A stretch of 64,000 nt of DNA from Diphasiastrum complanatum (GCA_029204225.1 CM055107.1:48568164-48632163), one strand, 5' to 3'; shown: positions 42,133 through 53,182, counted from the first letter of the stretch. Notes: generated from the sequence alone by a model not told the origin. A program made the numbers and translations.

Positions 42133-43145
42133 TTAATGTTTAAATATATTTGCTTGTGAAACGGATGTTCCATTATCCGACACTTTCAAGCTATTGAACC
42201 AATTCTTGTTACCTGTCATGTGTCTGGTGGCTCTCGAGTCAATATACCATGCTTGATCATCTTGATTGGATGACAATGCAGATATGAAGATGCTAGAGTC
42301 TTCAATCTCACCCTCATCAACAAGGTTACCTGCTTGTTTTGGTTTCCCCTTGCCTTGTTCCGCCAAGAATTTGCGACATTCACTTTTCCAATGGCCCTTT
42401 TTACCACAATGGAGGCACTTGCCTTTCTTCTTAGTTTTACTGGAAGATCCCTCATCCTCTTGAGACTTGGCAAATTGATATTTAGACTTCTTCTTGCCAT
42501 TGCCCTTGCCTTGTTTTTGGCATGTCGCAAGTGCTTGATCGTCAGTATTTTGACGTCTAGCTTTCACCATTTCTCGCCATTGCTCTTCCTGCATCAAGAT
42601 TTCTGTGAGCTCGTCAAAGCTTGGCAATCTTTCGCTTGATGCTATTTCGATCACAAACATCTGATAGGGTTCTGCAATGCCACACAATGGATTGTGCACC
42701 AGCTCCACATCATGTATGCGTCACCAATAGAATGCAGTTCATCCCTCGTTGTCTTGATTCTGGTCATGTATGTCTGAATGTGCTCTCCTTGTTCCATTCG
42801 GGCGCTATTCAGCTTTGACTTCAGAAACATGATTCTTGATGGATTTGACATCTCAAACTGCTCCTTTAGCACATCCCATGCCTGTCTGGATGTAACAGCA
42901 TCACAAATGTCAGTAATGATGTGATCCTTCACTGACAAGTTAATGAAGGTCAAAGTTTTCCTCACCTTTTTGGCAAACACTTTGATATCCGCTTCATTTG
43001 GCGGCCTTCTCTCATCACCTATGATGACTTCCCACACGTATTTCTCCATCAATATGTTTTTCATTTTGAATTTCCACACTGCATAGTTGGAAATCCCGTC
43101 CAATTTGCTACTTTCACTCAAAATGGACTCTCCCATGTTTGCCAT
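42133..43145 (-). pseudogene. Copia gag and start of protease
   Basis: It starts at ATG 43145 (MANMGESILSESSKLDGISN, NYAVWKFKMKNIL). UBN2 gag follows with SRQAWDVLKEQFE and IMFLKSKLNSARM. A frameshift near 42715 separates it from the second frame (42708-42133), which continues with PSFDELTEILMQEEQWREM. The CCHC knuckle is CLHCGKKGHWKSEC at about 42371-42412. The protease active site reads WYIDSRATRHMTG: the Gly of the invariant Asp-Ser-Gly is Arg, so the protease would be dead. The frame ends soon after. It belongs to a family different from the gag genes at 3.6 and 31.8 kb. Its 3' end abuts the ParB-like gene. Confidence 0.88.
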
Positions 43146-44431
43146 TGCAAAACTGCTTGAAACTTTTGCCGTAGGCTAAAAACAGTATGCCGAGGCCAAC
43201 AGTGATGTCAGAAGTTGAAAATAATGACCTGCACTTTTTTCCTTACCAGGCCACTCGCCGCTTTTCTACCAATTTGAAAGCCAAATCGGCGTCGCCTTAC
43301 GAAATGCACTTAGTCGTCAACTCCCAACAACGTGCCCAGTGAAATGGTGAAATCACTTTTGACGCACTCCGAACACTTTCGTCGTTGCAGTCACTCTGTT
43401 TTGCTGTATCGTACTTGCAGGTACAGTCCGAGTGCCCTTCATTTGGACGTTATAGCCTTTCGTTTGGGTCAAAACAGGCAACGGACCCAAAAATAGGGAT
43501 TTTCTTTGTTTTTGAACTTTTCTTCACCTTGAAGAAACTTCACTCTTCACTTGTGAAGGGACCCAACTCCAATTTCAGTATGAAAATTTTTAATGAAGCT
43601 GAAGGCCAAAATGCACTTCAATTCATCAGGGCCCTCTTCAACAACCCTCCAGACTCCATCCAATGGTTGATTCTGATCCTACTGGGGATATCCCTTCTGG
43701 ATAGCACGAACTGAGCTGTTGATCTTGTAGCTTCTCTATCCAACAGATCTGAGCACTCTTGTGCACTAACAAAGAGTCTTGTAAGCACTACCCACTCCGA
43801 AACGCTATGGTGTCACCCTGGTTCCACCCGCGAACAGTTCGCGACCTCCCTGTCTACGACCGCGCCTCCCCAAGCTACATGTTGCTCGATCAAACTTGCC
43901 TACGGATCGATTTGAGCACAATCTGAGGCCTGGAGTCTGTAGAGTGTTCAATCATGAAATTCCATGGAGAAACAGTGATTTTAGCTCAACTTGACAAAGT
44001 GGCTTTTTTCACCTTTAACCGCAAATCTGCTAGGTTAACTGTCTGGAGACAAATCTCTGACATAAACCTCAAAATCTCTCCATGGTTGGTTGGCAATGTA
44101 ATTAGCTTCCTTCCTGTCCTTACGGCATCCAAAACGGTGCACAAACAGCGAAGAAATCACCAGTTATGTATAAAAAATCGTAACCCCAAACCCGGTTTCA
44201 GTTTTCAACTGGCTTCAAAATTGTCAATTTTTCACCAAATTTTTCTCTATCTGATGTTATGCACAGGCTAATAATCCCTCTGCTGAGCTTGGAAAGTCTC
44301 TATAAACTAGAAACCATGCACCAGTGCTTCTCTTTCCATCTTCAACCCGCCGTAAACCCCGAACTCTTAGAAGATAGTTCTCCCAAAGCTCTCTTCAACA
44401 GCGATGTTGTACTGTGTACACTCCCTGTACG
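43146..44431 (-). other. Unusually long Copia leader, about 1.3 kb
   Basis: The distance between primer-binding site (44432) and gag start (43145) is about 1.3 kb, against a usual few tens to few hundred bases. No frame inside has recognisable homology. The stretch 43790-43930 is visibly more GC-rich than its surroundings. It could be a nested insertion or captured DNA. Confidence 0.5.
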
Positions 44432-44443
44432 GCTCTGATACCA
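44432..44443 (-). promoter_or_regulatory. Copia primer-binding site, exact
   Basis: The minus strand reads TGGTATCAGAGC, the full initiator tRNA-Met site. Confidence 0.88.
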
Positions 44444-44445
44444 AC

Positions 44446-44637
44446 TTAGAATCTCCATAGCAAGCTCACATAGCAACTGTATATCTCAAAATGAAATTAC
44501 ACTGTACATATAGTTGTTCACTCAGACAACCCATGCATGACCCAGCTTGCCGTTGGCAGGATGCATGTCCCGTCGCCTTGCCTCGTGGCGAGGCCAACTG
44601 ATCCTTATCCACTGATAGGACCCACAGTACAGTAACA
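44446..44637 (-). repeat. Copia 5' LTR, about 190 bp
   Basis: On the minus strand it starts TGTTACTGTACTGTGGGTCC at 44637 and runs to the primer-binding site. It has short GC-rich inverted words (GGCCTCGCCACGAGGC, near 44583-44598). A TATA-like TATATGTACAG lies near 44503-44513. Confidence 0.65.
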
Positions 44638-44678
44638 TAGTGATTCTACTTTAATTCTATCTCAAACAACATGCATCC

Positions 44679-45056
44679 TTGTTCCAGAGGGATAGTGGAT
44701 TTGGCCACTATCTTAGGCATTTTATGAAGAATGAGATCTGTATTGCTCATTCAAAGCTCAGCCCAATTGGGGAGAATTTGATAATGGCAGTTAAAGCTTT
44801 ATCATTTTATCTAGGAGGACATAAATTTGTTAAGATGAATAATATCATTTTTGTCAAAAGTTCTTATGTTTTGAACATTCTAGATTTTATTTTTTAGAAT
44901 GTTCCATTATGGAGCTCCCATTATTCATTGTACACTGCTTATATTGAGCTTAGTGGAAATAAGGATAATGCACATCTATTAGATGCATACTCTAGCAAAG
45001 AATTTCTTCATGACAATACCGCTATAGAAGTTAACACAAAAGCTGATAATGAATAG
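44679..45056 (+). pseudogene. Unrecognised conserved-looking reading frame
   Basis: The frame 44679-44897 (IGENLIMAVKALSFYLGGHK, IIFVKSSYVLNILDFIF) stops once and then continues in the same frame to about 45056 (PLWSSHYSLYTAYIELSG, AYSSKEFLHDN). The composition looks protein-like on both sides of the stop, which suggests a decayed gene. The GGHKF segment is vaguely like an RNase H-type region of a reverse-transcribing element, but I cannot place it. Confidence 0.35.
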
Positions 45057-45889
45057 TGAACACTTTGTATTTTGTTATAATACAATCAATACATTTACAT
45101 TGAGTATCTCTCCTCTCTCTTGTTCCATGAATTTGCAAGCAGTTCTGAACATGTCATGATTTGATGACAATGATGATTGAATGTCTTTGTTATCTTCTAC
45201 TCAACAATCATCTAATTTTCTTTTCCTGTGTGAACGTGGATGCTTTTCTAAACTTGTTGTATTGTGTGGACTTTGTTATATGTCGAACCTGAACTTTGCG
45301 GTAGAACCACTGAAACAATTGATAAATGTAGTTTTGTTTTTCATTGGTTCCTCCATGTTGTGTATTTCGATGACATGTTGCCCGTGCTTGCCAATGTGAC
45401 TTCTTCATCCCTTGTGATGACCAGACACTCAGAAAAAAAAAAAGTGTTTGCAAAAAATGCTGTATGATCTCTTAGCATGTGTTGCAGATGTCAAAACCAT
45501 AATGTTAGTCTTATGTTTAAATCTAAATATATATGGAAAATTGAAAGCATCTTGAAGAATTTATACTAACCATGTAATGAGTGATGTGATCTTCTCCCCA
45601 TGCTTTTGATATTGCATCAACAAACTCGACACAAGTCCTTTGTACAACTTTCTTATCAATATCAGAGTATTTATGTTCGGATGACCTCTATTTTTGAGAG
45701 TAGGTGTACATGTGTGAGAAAGATTTTGAGATGTACAAGTCAGTTTATTAAATTTCACTTTAATTTCTTTTAATAAATCCTTTTTGATATCTTGGCTAGG
45801 TGCTCTCTCTAGATTCTAAACCCTTACCTTAAATTCAATAAACCTATTCTTTATCAGACCTACAAATACTTTACAATTTAAAGAGTGTT
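45057..45889. other. No supported feature
   Basis: Short frames on both strands only. The 45060-45115 stretch resembles an LTR end (TATAATACAATCAATACATT), but there is no other support. Confidence 0.35.
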
Positions 45890-46985
45890 CTAGCTAAAAG
45901 GGTATAGGGCAACGGATAAGAGATCTAGGGATCTAGAGTTAGGGTAAGGAGTTTAGGATTTAGGGCAACGACTTTAGATAAGGGATCTAGAAAAATGGAT
46001 TTAGAATATGTGGGATTTTGGATTGGGGATAAGGGATTTGGGGTTTATTTAAAGGAGTAAGGAGATTGCAGTTTACAATATTAGGGTTAGAACAAGGAGT
46101 TTGATATTTAGGGTTTATGGTTTGAGGTTTAGGATTTAAAGTCCAGGGTTTATGAAAAGAATAAAGGGGCTTGTGATTTAGGGTAATAAGTTTTGGGCTA
46201 AGTGCTTAGGATAAAGAGTTTGAAGTTTATAATTCAAGATAAAAGGTTTGGTTTGGAATTTAAAGTTTAGGATAAGAGGTTCCAAGTTTAGGGTTTGGAA
46301 GTAGGGTTTAGGAAAAGGAGTTTAGGACTAAAGAACTAGGGCTTGAAATAAAGCGTTTGGGATTTAGAATTTAGGGTTTTGGTTCAAGGGTTTAGGTTAA
46401 GTTCATAGTAAGGAGGTTGCAATTTAGGGTAAGATTTTTTGGGGTTAGGGTTTAGGGTAATGTATTTGGAATTTAGTGTTAAGGGGTTTGTAATTTAGAA
46501 TTTAGGATAAGGGATGTAGGGAGAAGGCTTAAGGTTAAGGGTAAGGGAGTTTCATGATATTGGGTAGGGGATACAGGAAAATGAGTTGTGAGAATGAAGC
46601 TTAGAGGTTGTGGTAAGGAATTTGGAGCTTATGGTTCTAGGTAAGAAGCTTGGAGTTTAGGGTCTAGGGTTTAGTATAAAAAGATGGGGTTTGAGTTTAT
46701 AGTATAGAATTGAGAGTTGAGGATCTAGGGTAAGGTATCTAGAGAAAAAGATTTAGAGTAATGAGCTTGGGTTTCAAGGTCTGGAGTTTGGCGTATTTAG
46801 ATTGAGGAGTTTGGAATTTCAAAAAAGAGGCTTGGGGTTCAGGTTTTGGGGCCCACGGTTAGGGTAAGAGATTTAAAAAAGGGGTTTAGGGTAGTCTTGG
46901 AATCTAGGCTAAGGAGTTTTGGGTTTAAGGAGTTTGGGGTTTAGTGCAAGAGGTTGAGGATTAGCAGTTTGGGGTTTAGTTTTAT
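45890..46985 (+). repeat. Degenerate interstitial telomere-like tract (TTTAGGG family)
   Basis: For about 1.1 kb the plus strand is made almost wholly of variants of TTTAGGG, such as GGGTTTAGG, GATTTAGGG, GTTTAGGATAAGG and TTTGGGGTTTAG, with interspersed AAGGAG words. The G-rich strand is always the plus strand, so it is one oriented array. Perfect TTTAGGG units are few, meaning the array is old and diverged. It matches the plant telomere repeat type and is followed at about 46985 by a CACTA element. Confidence 0.85.
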
Positions 46986-46989
46986 TTAT

Positions 46990-47460
46990 TAATATTTGGA
47001 TTATGTGGCATATCTAGATCATAGAACCCACGATTCTCAAAACCGTGGGTCCTAGAAACCGTGGGGTTAACAGTACAATAGTTCATGAACCGTGGTATGG
47101 TTTCTCTATTTAATTAATTAGTTAATTAATTATTTAATTAGTTACCAAATTCCACCCAAAAGCCTTGCCAAGCCATTTTTGGTTCTCATTTTACAAATTT
47201 CACAAATGGTCTTTCATAGAAGATTTCAAAAATTTCACAGGTTTCAGAGATTTTTTGTCCTCATTTCACATATTCCTCATTTTTGACCTTTTTTTGGCAT
47301 TTATTTGGGCTATTTTTGGGGGTGGAAAGCTTAAAAACAATTAATATCATACAAGTCACCACAGTTCCCGCTTAAATTGTCTGTGAACCATACATTAGTT
47401 CACTGTACAGTTCTAAGAACCGTGGTGAACCATACGCGGCTCTCAAATTCTTTGCTCTAC
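46990..47460. repeat. GAACCGTGG / CCACGGTT-type subterminal repeats
   Basis: The word [A/G]AACCGTGG occurs at about 47039, 47056, 47098 and 47427. The words GTGAACCATAC and GGTATGGTTT appear next to it in both orientations, some forming local inverted repeats. Dense short repeats of this kind are usual in the subterminal regions of CACTA elements, where transposase binds. Confidence 0.6.
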
Positions 47461-48069
47461 ATATATATTATGTTATAATATTGAAATACAAAGGTGAGCT
47501 GGGAACTTACATGTTTAGATATATCTAATGGAGATAGTCCTTTAAGATTTCATCGCTTACATTATGATAGGTAAGGCAGGTTAGAACCACATATTTCATT
47601 ATCCAGAGAACCTTTTTGGTTGTGAAAAGTTAGAGCTTGTACCACTTATCTTAACATACTTCTCTAAATTGTTTACCATCAAAGTTACCACGTCATTCTT
47701 GGTGAAGAAGGTCACCTAACGATGTAATAGGTAATGTCAATATTTTGTAGTAACATAGGCTATTGAAAGGCAAACCTTCTTAGGCTTGGTCTAATTCAAC
47801 TTAGAGCTGTTAACCTCTCTCCTAGCAAATATTGTCTGATGATGTTTCCTGTCCCATACTTCAGCTGGACAACAATTTATACAAGTCTCTGTTGGGCTTG
47901 TAATGGCGAAAAACTCCTTGTCATAGTGGGAAAGTTTCAAAATAAATAGCTCTAGTTATAGGGCATGAAGGTTGAATTTTTTTTTTTCAAAATAGGTGTC
48001 CATTTTTAAAGACTACCCATTCCTTGAGGCTTTTCACCTTTTACCACATTGCTTTCCTCATCATTCCAT
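47461..48069. other. Unassigned interior of the CACTA element
   Basis: On the minus strand, 47950-47570 can be read as protein-like sequence with many stops (KEFFAITSPTETCINC, then others), which may be transposase-derived. I cannot place it. Confidence 0.35.
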
Positions 48070-48240
48070 ATTCGTGGAGGGGATGGATCTATCTAAAGCA
48101 AAACTTCAATAACATAAAACATAGATTCCTGCACTAACTATCCCTTTGGACTTGCCTTATGACGACAGACAAAATCTTTCAAAACTTTCATGAATCTCTC
48201 AAAGAAAAAAATCTACCTACATTATATTTTAACACATTGA
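48070..48240 (-). pseudogene. CACTA transposase C-terminal piece (DUF4218)
   Basis: Minus strand near 48225-48140 reads FFERFMKVLKDFVCRHKASP, followed after a stop by IVQESMF. This matches the YPFERFM..LK..VRN+A.PEGSI..AY motif of DUF4218 in plant TNP2 transposases. The leading Tyr-Pro is replaced. Confidence 0.65.
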
Positions 48241-48922
48241 GAGCATTATGTTATTCATTTAAAAAACATATATCACTGGCCAAATAGACTACGTACTTGA
48301 CATTTTTCCAAAGGGGTTCACCCCATCAATGTGTTTCCATGCAAGAGAATTTGAGGGTACTCTCTTGTTCTCATCCGAAGAACAATACCTAGCATGCCAA
48401 TTCAGAAATTCTACAAGAGACTTGCAACAAGGTTGTCATATTGACGTAATTACTATTTGTTTTCACGAAAATAACTATACCATTGACATAATTATGTGAA
48501 ATCTCATAATAACATCAACAAAAAATGACCCTTTGGTAATGTTGGACCGGGTTGTCCAGTGGAATAGCTAGCCGGGCTCTACAAACTTAGCCCGTTGGGC
48601 TCCGCCGGATCCAAAAATGATGTCTGCCGAGACCCGGGGTGCCCTCTAACATAGCTCTCACGGTTTAGGTTTAGGTTTACATATTCAATTAATGTGCAAT
48701 CTTGAATACCTGAGCGTTCAATTAATGTGCAATCTTCAATAAATTTTCAAACAAGCCTTTTGGGCCCACGGGCACCATGATGAAGACCGTCGGGCATCAT
48801 TAAGGGACCCACCAGGCAACCAGTTTGTCCAGTTTAGGCCGGTGGAACATCAACCCAAGCATTATTAATGTTCCAAGGCATGGATAATAACCCTCATATT
48901 TTTCAAATTTTACTTAACATAA
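48241..48922. other. Unassigned, includes a GC-rich segment
   Basis: 48540-48660 is visibly GC-rich (GGGCTCCGCCGG, GAGACCCGGGGTGCC) compared with the AT-rich surroundings. 48660-48735 carries a doubled phrase (TTCAATTAATGTGCAATCTT, twice). No gene was recognised. Confidence 0.4.
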
Positions 48923-49150
48923 TTACGTTTCTAAAAACCCTGCTTGCAATATAACAATTGTTGCAACTGTAGAATTATTGGAAAATCTTGCAACACCTTG
49001 CATGGCATAGTGGTTCCTTGTAAGTTGTCTCAAATATCGAGGACTATCACATACAAGACAAGCCTTTAACCCTCGATACTCACCATGATATAAGATGCAA
49101 TCTTTCGAACAAGCATGATGTAATGTATAGTCCATTCCCATTGCATTCAA
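48923..49150 (-). pseudogene. CACTA TNP2 transposase N-terminal piece
   Basis: The 75-codon frame reads MNAMGMDYTLHHACSKDCIL and ACLVCDSPRYL. It matches the LGM.Y..IHACPNDC.L......CP.C..SRY zinc-binding segment near the start of plant TNP2 transposases, with the spaced cysteines kept (C-x3-C, C-x2-C). The frame leaves the family after ARFSNN. Confidence 0.75.
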
Positions 49151-49189
49151 TATTTTCCTGAAGAAACTAAGAGTTTCTATTCTTCAAAG

Positions 49190-49690
49190 CCTTAGCATTT
49201 TTCTTAGTCTTTCCTTGCTGGTTTTTCCCCTAACTGTTGCATTTCAGACTATGTTTCGCACAGTCTGCATTTTTGAACCGTTTTGTCACACAGTTCGCAA
49301 TTTTTGGTCATGAGGAAAATACATCACTAAGTCAAAACACTCAGAAAATAATTCTGGCCGCGACATTGTCTTATAAATGCCTTAGAAATGTTTTCTGGCC
49401 TACTGTCACATTTTGAGAAAAAGTGACACTGTCATGTTTTTTGCATTTTGGGAAAAAGCAACACGGTCTCCAAATGCCTTAAAAAATGTTTTTCAGGCAT
49501 GTCGCACTTTTTCGCCCTTCGAGAAAAAGCAACATTGTCGGGTTTTTTGCTCTTCCGAAAAAGTGACATTGTCTCCGCCTTCCGGAAAAATGCGAAGGTG
49601 CCCTTGAAAATGCGACACTGCCCTTAAAATCACAAAGGCGTCTTTTAGCAAAATGTGAAGGTCTGCAGTGTGAAGTAATGGGCATAAAGC
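49190..49690 (+). repeat. LTR-like segment with GAAAAAGYRACAYTGTCG motif repeats
   Basis: At least six variants of GAAAAAGTGACATTGTC occur head to tail between 49411 and 49625, spaced about 25-70 bp apart. Flanking words (CACAGTCTGCATTTTTG, AGACTATG) resemble those in the Copia LTR at 54120-54745, which also has GCAAAAAGGTGACAATGTCG units, in the same orientation. It is probably a distant relative of that LTR. Confidence 0.55.
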
Positions 49691-50103
49691 GGCTGATGCG
49701 CGGAGGGATAGTGACAAGAAACTAGAATCAATTTTTATTCAGCCCGATGCATTTCTTTTGATTAAAGCTTTGACTTAATCAGTTCCCTAGATTGATCACA
49801 GAAAGGATCAACGAAGAATACAAAAAACAAAAGAGGAAAGAGATCATAGATATAGAACAGACGTAACTGTAAAACGAGATAGCTCCAGAGTGAGTTTACA
49901 GATTAGTAGTAGCTAGTCATATTGCTCGTGAGAGAGAACATCTCTCTTGTGACAACATGCTGATCTGAGAAATAGATAGCGCTCAAAAGAATGTTGTAAA
50001 TTCAGTTCTGACAATAGAAGCGATTTTCGCAATGCTCTGTTTTGTAATGTGTATGATCTGCAATATTGGAATGCATGCTAGCTGTATATAACTTTCCGTT
50101 GTT
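49691..50103. other. No supported feature
   Basis: Unassigned AT-rich DNA before duplicated block B. Confidence 0.4.
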
Positions 50104-50850
50104 GAAATACAAAAATTCAATCCCCTAGGAGATCCATCAAGTCTCAGACTATTATAACTCAATCCAAAGTACTGTAGTTACTTTAACAAGTTAATAGCCC
50201 CATTTATAGCATCACATGCAAGAAATCAACAATCCATCTAAATCTCAATAGATGTAACTGTCTCCTATAAATCCAGAGACGTGGATTGAATTCATACACA
50301 AACACATGTAGACTGCCATCTGTAGCAGAATACAATCCACTAAAATAACCAAAACTCTGGATAAGAAAAAATAATTTACTTACAAGAAATGCTTGTGAGA
50401 TCCAATAGGACTCAATAAGATATTGGAGTAAAGAGATTTAGACTTCCAAATCAGTAATCTGAAATCTCAACCATTTTAATAGACTAGAAATTGCTCCTCA
50501 TATTTAAGAATCAATGTATTTTCTAACTGTCCTCTGATTAATATATATGATCCGTCAATCACAAATAGTTAGATTCTTATGATTCATCAATCATAATTTT
50601 CAGGAATCTAAATGATACTAAATTCCTAAAGTATACTAGATTTTATGTCTAATACATAACTTAGAAAATATATAGGAAATCATTCTAAAATCTTCCCCAT
50701 CCTGGACATATTGGATTTTAAGAATATTTCTCAAACTAGATTCTTAACCAAAATGTGAGTTATCCAAATTCCGAACCATCAAGTAATCAAAGACAAAAAG
50801 CATACCAAAATAATATCAATAAGCAACCTCATCAAACCCCCCTGAGTACT
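50104..50850 (-). repeat. LTR-like segment in block B
   Basis: On the minus strand a purine run (CAGGGGGG, near 50843-50852) is followed by TTTGATGAGGTTGC, which looks like polypurine tract plus LTR start. The segment then runs about 740 bp to AGGGGATTGAATTTTTG at about 50110. The same segment is at 12509-13260 in copy A. Confidence 0.4.
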
Positions 50851-50940
50851 CAAACTATGATTAGGTTGATTCACTACATAAATTTCATGATCAAATTCAC
50901 TTCTATCCCCACAAAACTGAGATTAATAACTTCTGATCTT

Positions 50941-51465
50941 GCTTCGACACACTCGATGGAGATAACTACCATCTTTGAAAGTCCAAATCATACTACTAGC
51001 TAGAAAATTGTGGGACATCGTTGATGGCACTGAATTCAAACCAGAAGGTGACGCAGCCATCAAATGGAGACTGAGAGATGGCAAGGCTTTTTCCATGATC
51101 ACTCTCAACATTAAGAACACCCAAATCAGTCACATACATGTTGTTCAGACTGCTAAGAATGCATGGGGCATTCTAGCAACTCTTTATGATATCATAGATG
51201 TCACTTCCAAACTCCACTTGAGGAAGAAATTTTTCACCCTGAGAAGATCTAACACAGATAGTGTTTTGAGTCACCTCAACAGATGACTACAACTGGCTCA
51301 ATCATAGAAGATTCCAATGTCATCATGACTCTATTATTGAGTCTACCTGAAGCCTACAAAAATTGGCTTATGGCAATTTCAGCCCGTAAGCATCTCACTC
51401 TATCAAGAGTAATTCTATGCTTCTACAAGAGTGAATCAAAAGAACTACATCCTCCTCAGGCTTAG
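50941..51465 (+). pseudogene. Copia gag in block B
   Basis: It reads SMEITTIFESPNH, then KLWDIVDGTEFKPEGDAAIK, GKAFSMITLNIKNTQISHIH, KNAWGILATLYDI and SKLHLRKKFFTLRRS: the UBN2 region in one frame apart from a stop near 51001. After a frame change at 51283 it continues with TTGSIIEDSNVIMTLLLSLP. It is the fuller version of the gag at 13278-13577 and closely related to the minus-strand gag at 8457-8714. Confidence 0.87.
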
Positions 51466-51529
51466 AATCGGATCCTCAAGCTCTATATTCAAAAATTCAG
51501 AAGTTCATATCCAAGAAAAAAAGGACTCC

Positions 51530-52020
51530 CGAACTTTGAAGTACAGCAACGAAAAGAAGAAGCAGTTCCAAGAGCAAGAAATTTCTGCTTCGACCAGTTA
51601 CTCAATCCAACAATAGGAAGCAGATGAAGTAGCTTTCATGACCAAAGTTGGAGAAAAACAGGATATTGATTCCTAGTATCTAGACTCGCATATGACTCAC
51701 CATCGCGACTAGTTCAAAGACTACAAGTCATTCACCCACTCTCGAGTTGTGCAACTAGGATACAACTCATCTCATTCCATCTAGTGTAAATAAATAGTCA
51801 AAATTGAATTTTATAAAGGTGAAGTCAATGTTGTCCACGTTCCAAATCTGACCAAAAATCTGCTCTCAATTAGCAAAATCACTGATTAAAGATGGAGGGT
51901 CAAATTTGATATAGATGGCTGCACCATTCTTGACAAATCTTGTAAGGGATCGAACAACCAGATTCCGATCTAGGGATTCAACTGCGATATTGATTCTAAC
52001 AATGATTCAAAATCTCAACG
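51530..52020 (+). pseudogene. Protease remnant in block B
   Basis: It corresponds to 13790-14260 in copy A, with the same decayed motifs (FMTKVGEKQDIDS, VVHVPNLTKNLLSIS) and similar stops. The zinc knuckle present in copy A has been deleted near 51515. Confidence 0.7.
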
Positions 52021-52099
52021 GGTTGAATCACATCAGAGAGTCGAAGTTCAACCTAGATTGAACCGATCCAGACAGCCTCCATCTTGATTTATGGATGAT

Positions 52100-53090
52100 G
52101 CAGCTTGTTACTTTGTACAACAACCAACCATTGTTTCAGAGGCAATGTCTACGTCTGATGTTGACCAGTGGAAAGCAGCGATGTGGACACCAAATTCGAT
52201 TCTCTCATAGAGAATCAAACATGGACAGTCACAGAGCTGCCAAAGAATCAAAATCTGATTCCATGCAAATTGATATTCAAGACGAAGTATGATGATGAAG
52301 GAAGGCTAAATCGCTACAAAGCCAGACTCATCGCCAAAGTCTATTCCCTAGATCTGGGTTATTCTGAAACCTTCAACCCAGTTGTCAAGCATGCTTCAAT
52401 CTGACTACTACTCTCCTTTGCAGCACAGGAGATCTTGAAGTCCATCAAATGGATATCTAGACCGCTTTCCTCAACAGAACCATCGAAGATTAAATTTATA
52501 TGTTGTAGCCAGAGGGATACAAACTGAAGGTTGAACAACAACACCTTTGTATGCAAAATACACAAGGCTCTCTATGGCTGAAACAGTCACCCAAAGCCTA
52601 GTTTTAGTAAATCAATGCATTTCTAATCAAGAATGGTTTCAATCCAAACTTAGCATACTTGAATGTATACTTCAAGTCTGTATCAGATTTTTTCATCATC
52701 ATCACTCTTTATGTAGATGATACTCTATTTTGCAATAACAATCTAAATCTGATAAAGGATACAAAATGCATGCTGGCCCAGGAGTACAAAATGATTGATA
52801 TGGGTCCAGCCCACTTTTGTCTCATAATTGAAATATTCCGAAAACCACCCAGCAAACTGATTTTTATCAGTCAGCAAAGTTATCTCACCACTGTTCTGGA
52901 AAAGTATGGAATAGCCAACTGCAAATTGAGATACTTTCTACTTGACTCTGGACTAAAGCTATCAAAGGAACAATATCCTCGAACTGAGGTAGAAAAAGAG
53001 GAAATGAAGCAATATTTGTTTCACTCCAGCATTGGCTCACTGATATACGCAATGATCTGCACATGACCAGACCTTGCATATTCGACTAGT
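52100..53090 (+). pseudogene. Reverse transcriptase remnant in block B
   Basis: Starting near 52100 it reads KFDSLIENQTWTVTELPKNQ, GRLNRYKARLIAKVYSLDLG and FNPVVKHASI (52168-52404). A decayed middle follows (52420-52650). Then the open frame 52659-53066 holds the catalytic LYVDDTLFCNNN and the connection segment (SYLTTVLEKYGIANC, HSSIGSLIYAMICT). It is better kept than copy A at 14340-15345. RNase H is missing here too. Confidence 0.87.
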
Positions 53091-53161
53091 TCACTCAGCC
53101 AGTTCCTATCGAATATAAAGTTAATGTTGAATCTTAAGATCAAAGTTTTTCGGGATATGCA

Positions 53162-53172
53162 TTAAGGGGGAG
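53162..53172 (+). promoter_or_regulatory. Polypurine tract, block B Copia
   Basis: TTAAGGGGGAG followed by TGTTAGATTT, an LTR start of which only some 15 bp remain. Confidence 0.7.
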
Positions 53173-53182
53173 TGTTAGATTT

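Larger units (their letters stand above)
46990..49150 (-). mobile_element. CACTA (En/Spm) transposon, decayed
   Basis: Minus-strand TNP2 transposase pieces lie at 49150-48923 and 48240-48070, and subterminal-type repeats lie at 46990-47460. The order (N-terminal piece, C-terminal piece, then subterminal repeats) is that of one element read on the minus strand. The middle of the transposase is lost or unreadable. No intact CACTA terminal repeat was seen at either edge. Confidence 0.65.

Noticed and set aside
42266-42818. Plus-strand frames over the 42-43 kb Copia gag.
   Set aside because: They are antisense shadows of a clear minus-strand gag with a zinc knuckle.
44679-45056. Possible RNase H or pararetrovirus-like frame.
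   Set aside because: No catalytic motif could be seen; it is kept only as an unrecognised frame.
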